A DNA stretch of 64,000 nucleotides from Leptobrachium leishanense (GCA_009667805.1 CM019067.1:159669049-159733048), one strand, 5' to 3'; counted from the first letter of the stretch, positions 1 to 11,192 are shown. A program made the numbers and translations. The notes: a model not told the origin generated them from the sequence alone.

Positions 1-1
1 T

Positions 2-499
2 GCTCTAAAGCGACACTTGTGTAACACCTTTCCAGGCACTGGTAGGTTACCAAGTGATGACACAGGTGCTTCTGAGGCTGCGGTTGATCAGAGGAAGAGC
101 GGTGAAAGCGGCCGCTTGACTGATGCCTTTTCCAATTTTTTTAGTCCACAACGCCCAGGGACGTCAAATGTAGGCACCCATTGCCAGCGTCTTCACCATA
201 TGGTGCAGGACTACCTAGGGGCAAGGGCAGACCTGGATACCTTTCCAGCAGATGATCCACTGTCTTACTGGGTGTTGAGATCGGATCACTGGCCAGAACT
301 TAGACAATATGCTATGCAGCTACTAGGTTGCCCTTCATCAAGCGTGCTTTCTGAAAGGACGTTCAGTGCCACTGGAGGTTTTGTCACAGACGAAAGAGTG
401 CGTCTGTCCACCGACTCTGTAGACCGGCTGACATTTATAAAAATGAATCAGTCCAGGATCAGCAGCTATCAATCCCCTGATGCTGACATAACGGAATAG
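2..499 (+). CDS. hAT transposase, C-terminal dimerisation domain (partial)
   Basis: The frame is already open at the left edge of the window and ends at TAG 497-499, so only the last ~165 codons of a transposase are present. The end of the protein has the pattern of the hAT C-terminal dimerisation domain: a DPLSYW start, LRQYAMQLLGCPSSS, the SERTFSATGG block, then a conserved R, L, V, L and N series ending near KMNQSR. In hAT transposases this domain helps form the oligomer that cuts and pastes DNA in the nucleus. The RNase H-like catalytic part would lie to the left of the window. No stop or frameshift is visible in this piece. Whether the whole gene is intact cannot be judged. Any start codon is upstream; a TTG at 17 is not a real start. 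Confidence 0.85.
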   Translation, partial: ALKRHLCNTFPGTGRLPSDDTGASEAAVDQRKSGESGRLTDAFSNFFSPQRPGTSNVGTHCQRLHHMVQDYLGARADLDTFPADDPLSYWVLRSDHWPELRQYAMQLLGCPSSSVLSERTFSATGGFVTDERVRLSTDSVDRLTFIKMNQSRISSYQSPDADITE

Positions 500-1325
500 A
501 TCGGGGATATCTTCTGCATTCACAAAACCTCCACCACTGCACTCTTCCACAATACCACAAAAGGGTTACGGTGTGAAGGCACTTGCTGCCACCAACGGCA
601 TAATATTTGGCTGCACTGACACTGACGCCTATATTACCAGATTTATATCATTTTTAATTTTTTGGACCGCAGGGTCCAACCCTGCACTCTTCCACAATAC
701 CACAGAGGGGTTTCGGTGTGACGGCACTGTTGCCGACACTAAAGGCCCAATTTTAAAGCACCTATCGTTACTTTCATCCAAAGCCTGCGTAAGTTTCACC
801 ATAATTTAGCCAAAAAATCACTAAACTTGTTCTGCGTGTCCTAAAATGTCTCTTTTTTAAATACAGACTGCCGCCCCAAGCAGTTGTTTATGAATAGATT
901 AAAGGAAAACCGTTTACCGTCATTTGAAGCATCATTTTTTTGTTTTGAAATGTTTCTATACATCCTACAAATCCTCCACTTCACAGGCAGGTTTTGGGGA
1001 CCTCCTAGGCACGACATTTGAAGGAATTTTTCGTTTTTATTTTTAACCCTTATATCATGGAAAACTCGCTGTTCCTTTAAAAACTTTTTTTTTTTTAAAC
1101 TTTTTGTCCTTGTTTCCTGTCCCCCAGGGCACTACCCGGACCCCCATACACCTTTTATGGCAAATATCTTGCATATATGCCCTCTTGCAGGGCACTCTAA
1201 AAATCTAACTTTTGAGTCCCATTGACTTGCATTAAGTTTGGTTCGTGTTCGTGTTCGAACTCGAACCTTTGAAATTGTTTGAGTTCGAATGCGAACCGAA
1301 CTAGGGGGTGTTCGGCTCATCCCTA
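500..1325 (+). mobile_element. 3' non-coding part and right end of the hAT element
   Basis: This stretch follows the transposase stop. It contains a direct repeat of about 54 bp (537-590 and 682-735, both starting with CTGCACTCTTCCACAATACC). Further right is a GTTCG/CGAAC-rich palindromic stretch (1240-1300). It ends with the motif GGCTCATCCCTA at 1314-1325. Read inward on the other strand this is TAGGGATGAGCC, which resembles the TAGGGATG-type termini of vertebrate hAT elements. I infer that 1325 is the right end of the element that encodes the transposase. The left end is outside the window, so the TSD cannot be checked. Confidence 0.55.
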
Positions 1326-1327
1326 AT

Positions 1328-1555
1328 GTGCAGCGTCTGACGTCTCCTAATCACGCACACACGCCGCTATGCCGATGCAGCGCACTCAGTGTGTCAGTAC
1401 TAGCGGTTCGACGTTCTTGCAAAAATGTGTTTGCCGCTTGCGTTGTGCGTCCGTACTTTGTATGTTGGCCGTCATTGGACGTCATTTGCTGCTACCACGG
1501 CCGTGATAAAGTGCGGCTCAAAGCACGTTCACACTGCGTTCGTCTGACCCCAGCC
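1328..1555. mobile_element. Truncated MITE, PIF/Harbinger-like (right half)
   Basis: It aligns by eye with the right half of the complete element at 41613-42047; both contain CGCACACACGC, and both end in a TCTGACCC(C/T)AGCC terminus. It ends at a TAA (1556-1558), the kind of 3-bp target used by PIF/Harbinger transposons. The left half is missing and is replaced by the hAT end at 1325. No coding capacity. Confidence 0.6.
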
Positions 1556-1584
1556 TAAGAGGAAATGGCCGATCATCGTTACTT

Positions 1585-1760
1585 ATCCTGAAGGCTGACA
1601 ATCAGCAGCTCTCCTTTGGAATGGCTTGATGAAAGCTCTTGTATGAGCTGAAACATTGGATTCTTTTAATGTATGTATCTCCAATAAAAGTTTATTGTTT
1701 TATTTTAAGTCTGTGAGTGCTCCCATATCTGTTGCTATACTATTTTGTATCTGGGATACA
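1585..1760 (+). mobile_element. Penelope-like 3' tail with hammerhead-like motif (relic)
   Basis: The segment has TTGATGAA, a 5-bp stem AGCTC/GAGCT (1634-1638 and 1645-1649), then GAAAC, followed by AATAAAAG and a GTGAGTGCTCC motif. The same order occurs at 50010-50110, and a related core lies at the end of the Penelope-like element at 17727-17753. Hammerhead ribozymes are known in Penelope-like retroelements. Here the core has U where C3 is expected and one extra A before stem II, so activity is doubtful. Confidence 0.35.
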
Positions 1761-1900
1761 GCACCTTGGCATTTTTTGGATTTAGCCAAAGCGTTGAGCT
1801 AAACAATTTGGGACTTGTATATATATATATATTAAATACAAAACAGCAGAAGGTTGCACTCAACCTTAAAACTAAGCGGGTGCATCTAAGACATCAAATA

Positions 1901-2253
1901 CAAAACACCAAGAAAGAGCACTCCATATTATTGACCACCTTCTTCCACCATTTTCTGTGAAAAAAAACAGTTTTTAAAATGCTCAAAAAACCTGACTGAG
2001 GTAAAATGATGGGGATTCAGTTCACAAAGTTATTATGATCATGATTTGCTTAAGCCTGTTACAGTTGCCAATGTAAGATGGGGTACATTGGCAACTGTGA
2101 CAGGCTTAACCAAATTATGATGCTATTTTGTGAACTGAATCCCCATCATTTTACCTCAGTCAGGTTTTTTGAGCATTTTTAAAACTGTTTTTTTCACAGA
2201 AAATGGTGGAAGAAGGCGGTCAATAATATGGAGTGCTCTTTCTTGGTGTTTTG
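1901..2253. repeat. Long foldback hairpin (MITE-like), ~353 bp
   Basis: Two arms of about 170 bp are near-perfect reverse complements, starting CAAAACACCAAGAAAGAGCA on the left and ending with its complement on the right. The turn lies at about 2077, around TGTAAGATGGGGTACA. Sequence similar to the loop-proximal arm (TGACAGGCTTAA, TTTTGTGAACT) recurs at 8395-8440, which marks this as a dispersed family. No coding capacity. Confidence 0.8.
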
Positions 2254-2276
2254 TTTATATCTATCTATATATATAT

Positions 2277-2755
2277 TGTGACAGAGTGTGGGACTCTGTA
2301 TGTTAGCAGGAGGCTGACTGATGCAATATTCCCAGGTCAGTAGGGGGTTAAACCTTCCCTGGCAGCAGGTACAGCTGCAACTCATTAGGGATCCCGTATG
2401 GCAGTTCTCAGAACCAGGGAAGACAGACAAAAGACTGCATGTGCAAGGGTTATGACTGGAGAGCACAGAGCTACAGGAAAGGCTTACTAACACGTATGTA
2501 ACAAAGACTGATTTGTTTGTTTATACTGGGGTACAGAATAGCTGCCCCAGGAACCCCTAGTGAGGTGGAATAAGTAGTTAGTTAGAATCCTCAGACAGGA
2601 GTAGGCCTATTTGTTTTGATTATTTTCTTTGGGCACAATAAGGTGTAATACTTAAAGGGGGCAGTGTACCCATTGGAAAGAGACTTTGTTTTGGCTGAGT
2701 TCAATAAAAGGCGGTACACCCTCCAACTCCTGTGCCTTTCTGAGTGGCCCTACCA
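2277..2755 (+). mobile_element. Possible solo LTR
   Basis: It begins TGTGACAGAGTG, ends CTACCA, has an AATAAAAG polyadenylation-type signal at about 2703, and contains no ORF. This fits an LTR in form. The flanks are AT microsatellite and I could not identify a clear TSD, so the call is tentative. Confidence 0.3.
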
Positions 2756-3909
2756 TAATATATTCGTCTTCTGATTTTACATATGTCAGTGTGGAAAAAA
2801 TGTCCGTAGTATGAATTTAAAAAGATGCAAATAGGACAGACAGGCTAATGGACGTGTGTGCTTTATACAGTAGTCTTGTTAGCATAGGTTTTCGTAAAAC
2901 CTATATCTGTTGCCAAAAATGCATGTCGGACGCTTTACCCTCGATACAGAGCTGCTGAATATTTTGGTGTTTTATAAGTAATAACAATCTTCCTTCAAAA
3001 TCCATGTGTCTACAAAGCTTTCAGGTGTTAGAAATTCATTTTGTTCTTCTAGTAATTGCAGAACCGCAGGACTTAATGGTGGCACAGTTAAAGCCGCGCT
3101 TTACTCCATGTATCAGTGCTGTGCACTCATTCTTCATTATAGGTTTTCATCAAGTGTCTTTTTAAAAAGGCCTTTGATGTTCTACTTAAATAAACATGCA
3201 CAGTCATTTTCATTGATATTTACATACAAGAATTTTCTAAAATAGTGACACTGCTGAGAAACGCTTACCAAGAGTTGACGGGATACTCTAACCATCGTGC
3301 CTCTTTAATTTCATGTAAATGCGAGTTGAGTATCACCACCCCCCTTTTCTTGCCCTCGGGTGTTTGTGTTATTATAGTTACAATAATATAAGACAGTTGA
3401 TAAAAATCAGCAGCATTAGAAAGCCAGATCAGTTTATGAAATGCTAAAAAATGGGTCAGTGGAAGGAAAAAATAATACTTCAATTGATGTTAATAGTTAC
3501 ATAGGCTGATAAAAGACATGCGTCCATCAGGTTCAGCCTTTCACACATCACCTACTGTTGTTAATCCAAAAGAAGGCAAAAATCCCAGACTGAAGCGTTT
3601 GCCAATATGTAACACACTGGGGAAAAAATCCTTCTTAGAACCTGTGTGAACCTGTAGTACTGAAACCTGTAGACAATTTCCTCTCTGGACCTTTGTGTAG
3701 TGAGGAGCATTTGAAAATTAAAATTTTTTTTATTTTCTTCCATTCATCTCTACAGATCCTCTCAAGCTCTGGCAAGTTGGATGGGGACCACAGGTTGACT
3801 GCCTGTTTCAGGTCTCTTCAAGATGTTTATTTGGGTTGTAGTCTGACGTTGGCTGTGATACTCAAGGTTATTCACAAGATTTTCCCTAAGCCTGTCTTGC
3901 ATTCTCTTA
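2756..3909. other. No gene recognised
   Basis: AT-rich sequence with scattered short ORFs that match nothing I know. It is presumably part of the cadherin intron downstream of the transmembrane exon. I see no repeat structure. Confidence 0.5.
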
Positions 3910-4828
3910 CAGGGTTATTCAAAGAGCATTGAATTTCCACTTAAATTTCGGTGCTGTTTCATTCCCTGCCCTTCGGGGAATCAAATACCCCAAACCTGCA
4001 GTGAATTCAGCATTCACCGCAGGATCCCCTAAGTGCAGGGAAAATCTGCCGAACGCATCTGAAAAACTGCCGCAAAATCGCCGCATCGATCAGAAAAACC
4101 ACCAGAAAAATAATCGTAGCGGCCTGAAAAACCACTGAAACAAAGCCGAATGCACCCGCTGCGAAAGTTGAACACATTCAAAGGAAGCCGACGATCCACG
4201 GAGTGTGAACTAACAGAGCGTTGACCAGCTGCCAGAAAAAGTCGACAAGGCGACGAACAGGGTAAAAACAATAAAAAAAAAATCACAACTTTCGAAAGCT
4301 GTTAGCAAAAAATAACTGTAAAAAAATGAAAATGACTGAAAATTACATATAAGGTCCTATTAATAATAATAAAAAGGTCTGTTACAGAAAAAACCCCGCT
4401 TTTAAAGAAAAAAAATCGGAGAAAGATTTGCCAAAAATATCCTGCAAAAATGCCTAAAAAAAAATTAATACAGAGACTTTCTGCTCCAGATTAAAAGAAT
4501 AAACGGTTTAATGAATATTCAATAGAAACAGGAATATTTTTTACATTGATACCTATGGGATTCGCCTGATAAAACCTGCCGAATGAAACTACCAAACATT
4601 AGGGCATTTCACTGCGGTTCAGTGTTCTCTGAATAGATTAACCATTACTTCTCTATGGGGATTTTGCTGCTGCCGAAGATCACTGTATTTCACTAACAAT
4701 TTTCCAATAATTGGCGAATTGCCAGCTTTTGAATAGCCGAATGGCCACGAAATTTCACCGTACAGGGAAATTCACTGTTTGGTGCAATTTTGGGGCCAGA
4801 ATAGCCCATAAATCTTTGAATAGCCCTG
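3910..4828 (+). mobile_element. ~0.9-kb MITE family, copy A
   Basis: The ends are CAGGGTTATTCAAAGAG on the left and its imperfect complement CTTTGAATAGCCCTG on the right. The interior shares blocks in order with copies at 22456-23343 (reversed), 33465-34248, 50229-51108, 52771-53053 and 58355-63223. Shared blocks include GTGAATTCAGCATTC, ATTACATATAAG, AATAAAAAGG, GAATAAACGG, TATGGGATTCGCCTG and GTGTTCTCTGAATAGA. There is no intact ORF. The flanks are TTA and TTT, so the 3-bp duplication is degraded here. Confidence 0.8.
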
Positions 4829-7800
4829 TTTGTTTTTGTGCATAGGGCAGGGCGGTGAATATTTTGATGGGTCTATTTATGGAATTGCATTAATTGAAAA
4901 CACTTTTTAGTTTATATAACTAGGTAGGCAGGTGTATATATTTTAACCCTTGGTGTTTAGGCACATCTGCTGCCATGTGTCGACTGGTTTTTGGGTTAAG
5001 CTGCAATACCCTAAATCAAGCTTAGTGCTAATATCTCGGCATAAAGGTGATCCCAAGAGAGAGGTTCAGTACTTGGGGTAGTGGACCAAGCTGACTTTAG
5101 CAGTCATACCCACTTGTGGTACACATATCTGCTATAAGGACTATGGAGACCACTGTGCTCTTGTGAGCCTTCAATGCAGCTGAATTTTTTTTTCTGTAGC
5201 CTCCCCCAGATCTGTCTCTCGACAAAATGATGTCTCTGAGCTCGGCAAGCGGTTCCTTTGAGTTTGACCTAATGGAATGGGGTTTGCTATGATGCATTTC
5301 CTGCCATGAGACATTATATAGACAGATGGGTGCCTTTCCAAATCAAGTCAAATCAATCGAATTTGTCACATGTGGACTCAAATCAAAGTGTAGGAACATC
5401 TCGTAGATCATCCAGAGAAATAGGACCCCTCTGAATGAAATTGTTAATGTCACAGCAAAGGGCCTGAATACATATGTCAGTGTGATATTTCAGGTTATTC
5501 TTCTCCATAAATTTTTAATTTTGTCAAAATTTTTATTTTTAATGCATTGAGTATAGATTGATGTAAAAAATTATTTAGGCATTTTTAGCAAAAAAGCTGT
5601 CTCATCTGGAAATCAGGAATGCACTGTAGGGGATATTAAATAATAATTACAACATATCTATTAAGGGAGAATATAGCAGGAGCATTATTTGACAGTTTGC
5701 ACGTGGATGTGGCAAAACATGGAGCACACAACACAATAGAAGTATTAGTATGGCAAAATGTGACATATAGAGAGAAAAAAAGTTTCCCTAGCTTTATTAC
5801 GTGATTTTTATTATTTGAGCCGTATCTGTAGAAAAGACTTTACGAACATAATTTTCCTATTAACAACGAGGTGTCAATCCCTACCGATATGATAAATAAA
5901 TGCACACACTTTCCATACCTCCCAAAAAAATAGATTATTTTTGCCTTTCTCGTAAAGAGTATTTTTTAGATAAAGAAACAAAGCAGTGATTTGTTCTCGC
6001 ATCACTCCTGGGACAGAGCAGGCTTCATCTCCAGACCATGCAGCAATGCGGTCCCAAGATAATCATTGATGGGTTGTGCTTGATGTTATCTCAACAGCCA
6101 TTTGAAAAATAATTGGAATTCAAGTAGCCTTTTTCCCCCCATCAAGTACCTAAACAATGCTAATTATTTAATCGAATCAATTTGAAAGCACTGTATACTC
6201 CAATTTGCATCTTTCTAGGTCATTTCTATTGGTACAGGAATTAGTAGGAATGTCAAATGGGCAATTCTTTATTGTTCTGCTATTATGCATAAGTGACTGG
6301 CAGTTTGAGCAAATTCTGTTTTTTTTTTCCTTTTTATTATCAGAATAGCTAATCTCGTCTCTGCTTGCAACAAAAATGGTACTTAGTAATTCAACAGACA
6401 TCTTCCTTTTCATTCCCTATTTTCTTTTGTTGCGGATAATTTTTTTTCCGCTTTTCAGCTCTGCTTTTAATTCAACTGAGAAATGAGTTTTCGAAATTAA
6501 AATATTAGCGGCTTTGGCAGAATGCCATTGCCCTCAGATCCGTTTGCCCAACATTGTCCCTAATGCTTTTCCGTCTTCCTTTAGCCATCATTGGCATATC
6601 ACACACTAAAATAATTATCAGTTAGTACACAGAGGGATGCATTGCTTCTTCAATTACTGTTCTAAGAATCTTGAGTATCCAAGAGATATATTCCGAGTTC
6701 CAATGAGTATACTAGCTATGGAATGAGACAAGGAAGACGCCTAATATATGCTATTTGTATTTACTATTTTATAAACTTCCCTACCGCATACAACATTACA
6801 TTTAAGACCTCCGCAGAAAAAAAAAAGCGCCCAGATACGAAAGAAATACTGCTTAGTAAAACCAATATATGCATGCTATAAAGTCGGCAGCAGAATCCGA
6901 GAGAGGCATGTCACGGTGAACAACTGTGCCGTTGCCTTTGTATTTCATATTAATGTATCCCTACTCCTAAGTTTTGAAAATGCAAAAAAAAAACGAAAAA
7001 AAAAACCCACAGAAACAGTTACAAATAATGAGAAAGTCTGCTACATCTGGCAAGTAAAATGCCAACATACTAATTCAAAAAAGAAGAAAAAAAAAAGGAG
7101 AAAAAAAATACATGAAAGAAACTTTGTGCTCTAAACCAGTAATCATTTTTATCAACACAGCAAGGATCCCTTTGAAGACAGTTAAATGAAACTACTTTTC
7201 TATTATGCATAAAAATGCTTGCAAGCCTTCTTCAGGTCTAGGCGAATGCATTACCTGTCAAAAGCAATTCTTACTGTAAAATAATCACAGCGCTGTTATA
7301 GCAATTAAGTTCTAAACCAAGGAAATAAATTGCTCTTCCTTCCTGCTAGTGTAAATAAATGACTTCTCGTAAGATAATTTTACGGTGCTCCTGAATTTAA
7401 ACTATTTAATTAATACTACATTATTTCCCGCTAACACAACCATTGCTCAAAATACAAAAAAAAAAAACTAATAAGAGGAGTAAGTCATTCTTCAATGTGG
7501 TCTTTTGAATAAAATCTGAGAAGAATTTTTTTTAATGTCAGTGGAAAGTTTTTTTAATGGAAATCTAGAGGTCATCCTAGATGAAAATCTTCCTAAAATT
7601 GCTCGGGTCAACACCAAGGCTGGTCCCTGTTTCATAGCCAAGGTCAACTGACACATCTATTTGTATCTAAACTTGGGATGAAGAAATCACATTTCCGCTT
7701 GGTGTGAGGTAATTTTGCAAACCCCGAATCCTTGAGCCATTATAACATTAAAGCAGATCTTTTTATGGCATAAAATTACTATTTTTTATTTCTAATTGTG

Positions 7801-8290
7801 TTTATTACTTTTTTCTATAATCTTTTTTTTTTTTTAATTATGGTATTTCCTTCCTGTAAAGGCATACAAAGCAAAATATGAATGCAAATTAGGCTATAGT
7901 TCTTCAGTCATTCTTTCTCTCATAACTCATTCAATAGAAAAGGAAGATTGCAGCTTTTAATCATGTTACAATGCATGTATAGTAATTTAATATCTTGATC
8001 CGTGTGTGGGGAGGGAGAGTGAATTTGATAGTGAATTATTAAAGTCATATGGACTATTATGGGCTATTTGACAGAGAATCACTTCTTTGCTGACCTCTAT
8101 AAAATTGCAAAAAGGGAGATATATATTCAAAGTTTGTCCATTAACCATGTTACTGTAGCATGCCATAAGGGAAGACAGCTACAAGCAGAAAAAAAATCCT
8201 ACAGGACTGCCACTTTACTCACACTTTGCCTCCAATTAACTCAGGCCTGCCCTTTGAGTGGGGTGACCTGAAGCACGTTCTGTGCCTGCA
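4829..8290. other. AT-rich intron, mostly no recognised feature
   Basis: Apart from a Tc1 relic at 5325-5545, I recognise no gene or repeat here. The region has many A and T runs (for example 6805-7110) and stays AT-rich throughout. It is one of the least repeat-scarred stretches in the window. It could contain conserved non-coding elements of the cadherin locus, but that would need alignment to other species. Confidence 0.5.
5325..5545 (+). mobile_element. Tc1/mariner relic, 3' end
   Basis: The order GGGTGCCTTTCCAAATCAAG, CACATGTGGACTC, AGCAAAGGGCCTGAATAC and GATATTTCAGG is characteristic of the region between the transposase stop and the right end of fish and frog Tc1 elements. The transposase itself and the ends are not recognisable. 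An old fragment. Confidence 0.6.
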
Positions 8291-8299
8291 CTAACCCTA

Positions 8300-9030
8300 A
8301 ACTCTGCTAAAAGGCCAGTACATGGGTTAATCCCATATATACGGTCATTAGGTGTTTTACTGTAGGACCTGTCAAGAAGGGATACGTTGACGCTGTGACA
8401 GGCTTAAGCAATTTATGGCCATATTTTGTGAACTAAATTCACATAATTTTTTAACAGAGATTAGGGTTAAAAATCTGCTAAAAATCTATACAGGGTTAAA
8501 AATGTTAAAATCTTTGAAGCGTTAAGAGTATGAAGAATCTCTAAAGGGTTAAAAATTGTTTTATTCTTTAAATGGATAAGCTACTATTGAAATTTTTAAA
8601 TGCACGTGTTGGTGTGTTCTCTTCTTGGTTTGTAGTATTTTTCGGTCTTGAGAAGCACACACTCGTTATGTAGTTTTTGGAAAGGACTGCTCTCCCCTTG
8701 ACGTACTGTATCTATTTCTCATGAGAAGCAACTGCCCGTTATGCTTAGTAAAGGAGGAGTGCTGCCCTCTCGGTGTCTTCTTTATGAAAAGGGCTGACAA
8801 GCCTCAGGCAAGCAAACTCCAGGCCACAGGTGTTCCATTTGCAGGCTCTATTTAACCTTGAATCACTGGGAGACCCAGAAAGGATTCTGTTCTCAGTGAG
8901 TTAATCCCATAAATGCAGTCATTTTGTGTTTTACAGTAGGACCTGCCGAAATGGAATACACAGACGCTATAATTAGCTAAAGCAATTTATGGTCATGTTT
9001 TGCAAACTAAATTTCCATAATTTATAACAG
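8300..9030 (+). repeat. Dispersed repeat module, two copies (8318-8460 and 8895-9030)
   Basis: Both copies run GTTAATCCCATA(A/T)AT, GTGTTTTAC(A/T)GTAGGACCTG, AAGCAATTTATGG, TAACAGAG in the same order. The first copy also has the GCTGTGACAGGCTTAA motif seen in the hairpin at 1901-2253. Between the two lies the first copy of the second module (8462-8785). No coding capacity. Confidence 0.6.
8462..8785 (+). repeat. Dispersed repeat module 2, first copy
   Basis: It contains AAAAATCTGCTAAAAATC, GAATCTCTAAAGGGTTAAAA, CTTGAGAAGCAC, CGTTATGCTTAGTAAAGG and GTGCTGCCC. The same blocks occur in the same order at 10305-10520, so the two are diverged copies of one element, now separated by the pyrimidine-rich array. 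Confidence 0.55.
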
Positions 9031-9369
9031 AGTTTATAGGGACATGCATGTTTAGAATTTTCTTTTCAATTGACACTTTTATACTTATAGACAAACTAGA
9101 ATAAATCAATAAAAGGACTAAGAATGTATACTTTTTTTTATTTTTTGCTTTAAACTCTCATTTCATCTTCTCTGGCCACGCCCCTCAGTTAGGAGTGTTT
9201 CTTCAGCTTCCACTTCCTGTATATTCCCCACCTCCTTCCCCCCACTACGTCATCCATCAGCACTTCACATGAATCAGCACAAGCTGTGCACTTGAAACCC
9301 TGTGGATGCTCAGGACCTCAGACTGGGGTAACTGAGGGACTGAATATTACCTATCTCTGCAACTGTGAA

Positions 9370-10045
9370 AGCAAAACACACTCACCCGCTGACTTACATG
9401 CTCACTCACCCACTGACTCGCTCCCTCACTCACTCACTCATTGACTCGCTCACTCACTCACCTGCTGACACACCCACTTGTGCTCTTTCATGGTTTATAT
9501 ACTCATTGTCTCACTCAAACCCCCCACATGGTCACTCACTCTCACACTCTTCTTGTGCTGTCTGTCTCTTGTGCGCTCTCTCTCGCTGTTTCACTTGCAT
9601 GCTCTATCTTGCTATTTCTCTTCTGCTCTCTCTTGCTGTTTCTTTTGTGTGCTCTCTCTCGCTGTTCCTCTGGGGGCTCTCTCTCACTGTTTCTCTTGGG
9701 TGCTCTCTCTCACTGTTTCTCTTGTGCGGTCGCTCTCGCAGTTACTCTTGTGCACCCTCTTGCTGCACCATTTTTTGCACTTTTTCTTGCGCTTTCTCTC
9801 TGCTTTTCTTGCGTGCCCTCTGCTTTTTCTGCCTGTACCTTTTCTTGCTGTCTATTTCTGCTTTATTTTGCCTTCTCTCTCTGTACCTTGTCTTGCAGTC
9901 TCTTTTCTGATTTTTCTTGCGGTCTCTCTTTCGCTGTACCTTTTCTTGCTGTCTCTTTCTGTTTTATATAGCTGTCTCTCTGTGCTTTTTTTGCTGTATC
10001 TCTCTTCTGTCTCTTTTTCTCCCTGTGTGTATTGATTTCTTTCCT
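9370..10045 (+). repeat. Pyrimidine-rich minisatellite
   Basis: The left part is built from (CTCA)n-type units (9375-9480). The rest is an imperfect repeat of roughly 28-30 bp with the core GCTCTCTCTCGCTGTTTCTC. All three forward frames stay open for about 180 codons because polypyrimidine sequence lacks stop codons. The predicted Leu/Ser/Cys-rich products are artefacts. Confidence 0.75.
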
Positions 10046-10304
10046 TCCCTGTTTCTGCAGTAGCTGGGAGTGAAAGAATTAAAGATTGGATTGGCACTCA
10101 GCTCCTCTGCTTCTGCCTCCCCTAAGCTCAAAGTGCAGGAGGGAGGTGGAGCAACTCAGTCGCACATGCTCACTGCGTTTTTGATATGATATGAAAAATA
10201 TCATATTTACTTTCTTTTTATGCCTGCTGAAGAGAGTACTGACTCATTCAAAAGGCATTGCACATTTTTAAAGGCACAGTAACAAAGCATGTATGTCCCT
10301 TTAA

Positions 10305-10520
10305 GGTAAAAAATCTGCTAAAAATCTTTAAAGGGTTAAAAACTGTTAAAGTCTTGGAAGGATTAAGCATTGTTAGAATCTCTAAAGGGGTCAAAGGGAT
10401 AAAAATTTATAAAATCTTTAAATATAAGAGCTGGTTTGTTGTATTTTTCCTTCTTGAGAATCACCCGTCGTTATGCTTAGTAAATGTTGAGTGCCGCCCC
10501 CCTGGTGTATTAAATATACA
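10305..10520 (+). repeat. Dispersed repeat module 2, second copy
   Basis: Matches 8462-8785 block by block (AAAAATCTGCTAAAAATC, GAATCTCTAAAGGGG, CTTGAGAATCACC, CGTTATGCTTAGTAAA, TGCCGCCC). It lies just 3' of the cadherin transmembrane exon, in the following intron. Confidence 0.5.
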
Positions 10521-10578
10521 TATATTTAATATATATCTTACTTAAACATACTATCATATGGACATTCGAATTTCTTAC

Positions 10579-10830
10579 CTAATAATATAATGATGCAGAG
10601 AAGAATAGCAATCAGTGCTCCTGTACTCAAGCCTGTTGGATGGACCAGTGCTTCAGCTGAGCAGGACTGTGTGTTTCCCTTGTGATCACAAGCGCAGACG
10701 CGGATAGTGAGAGTCCCGGTGCTGCTCTGGACGGGCAATGCATAGTCAGCAATGACCACTGGCAAAACGTACGTATTCATCTCATGTCGGCTATAGCCAT
10801 TTCTTCGTGTGAATATACTGGCTGTGTTAT
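10579..10830 (-). CDS. Type II cadherin exon: end of EC5 and transmembrane helix
   Basis: This 252-bp exon has an acceptor TTTCTAG at 10837-10831 and a donor GTAAGAAA starting at 10578. It reads [19 protein letters not shown], then the last strands of EC5 ([14 protein letters not shown]), a Cys-containing membrane-proximal loop ([10 protein letters not shown]), [12 protein letters not shown] and the hydrophobic segment ILLCIIILL. The last base, G, opens a split codon. The size and phase match the EC5/transmembrane exon of vertebrate type II cadherins. The helix anchors the adhesion protein in the plasma membrane. The next (cytoplasmic, catenin-binding) exon is not in the remaining 10.5 kb. 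The sequence is closest, from memory, to the cadherin-6/9/10 group; I cannot settle the paralogue. Confidence 0.93.
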
Positions 10831-10930
10831 CTAGAAAGATTCAGAAATATTAAATAGATCAAAATGTTCCATGAGATGTCCCTGCTTGAATACACAATAA
10901 GTCCAAACCAAGAAATAGGTTTGCTTTTAC

Positions 10931-11048
10931 CTCTGTTATCTTTGACTGTGAAGTTAGGGCTGCTGGACAGCGGTCCTGCTAAAGCAAAGGAGAATTGGAG
11001 ACCACTGGAAGCTTCATCCTTATCAACTGCGCTCACAGTATGTATCAA
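10931..11048 (-). CDS. Type II cadherin exon: EC5, first half
   Basis: A 118-bp exon with acceptor TTACAG just above 11048 and donor GTAAAAG from 10930. It starts in phase 0 and encodes LIHTVSAVDKDEASSGLQF, a serine-rich loop, and PNFTVKDNR, ending with the first base of the next Asp codon. VDKDE holds the DxD-type calcium ligands of EC5, and NFT is a potential N-glycosylation site. 118 bp is the usual size of this exon in type II cadherins. Only 100 bp of intron separates it from the transmembrane exon, whereas the intron before it is about 14 kb. The loop GPLSSS appears to be the most variable part. Confidence 0.93.
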
Positions 11049-11158
11049 CTGTAATGAAAAAAAAATAACACAAACAACCAAGGTGAATAAAATATCAATA
11101 GTTAAAAAGTAACTAACCAGCAAGTTATCTATCAATGCATTCGCTAAAATATCTGATA

Positions 11159-11192
11159 TTATAATATAATGACGCAGAGAAGAATAGCAACC
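11159..11192 (-). pseudogene. Duplicated fragment of the cadherin transmembrane exon
   Basis: About 33 bp match the 3' end of the exon at 10579-10830 with two differences (T/C at two sites). Read on the minus strand it gives VAILLCVIIL, which is the helix sequence. It lies 111 bp upstream of the EC5 exon in gene orientation, on the same strand. The donor site is lost (TTATATTAT followed by AATATC), so it cannot act as the original exon end. I infer a small local duplication or relic of a duplicated exon. Confidence 0.6.

Noticed and set aside
9365..10035. Leu/Ser-rich membrane-like proteins in all three forward frames
   Set aside because: Polypyrimidine repeat; codons made of C and T encode Leu, Ser, Phe and Pro and never stop.
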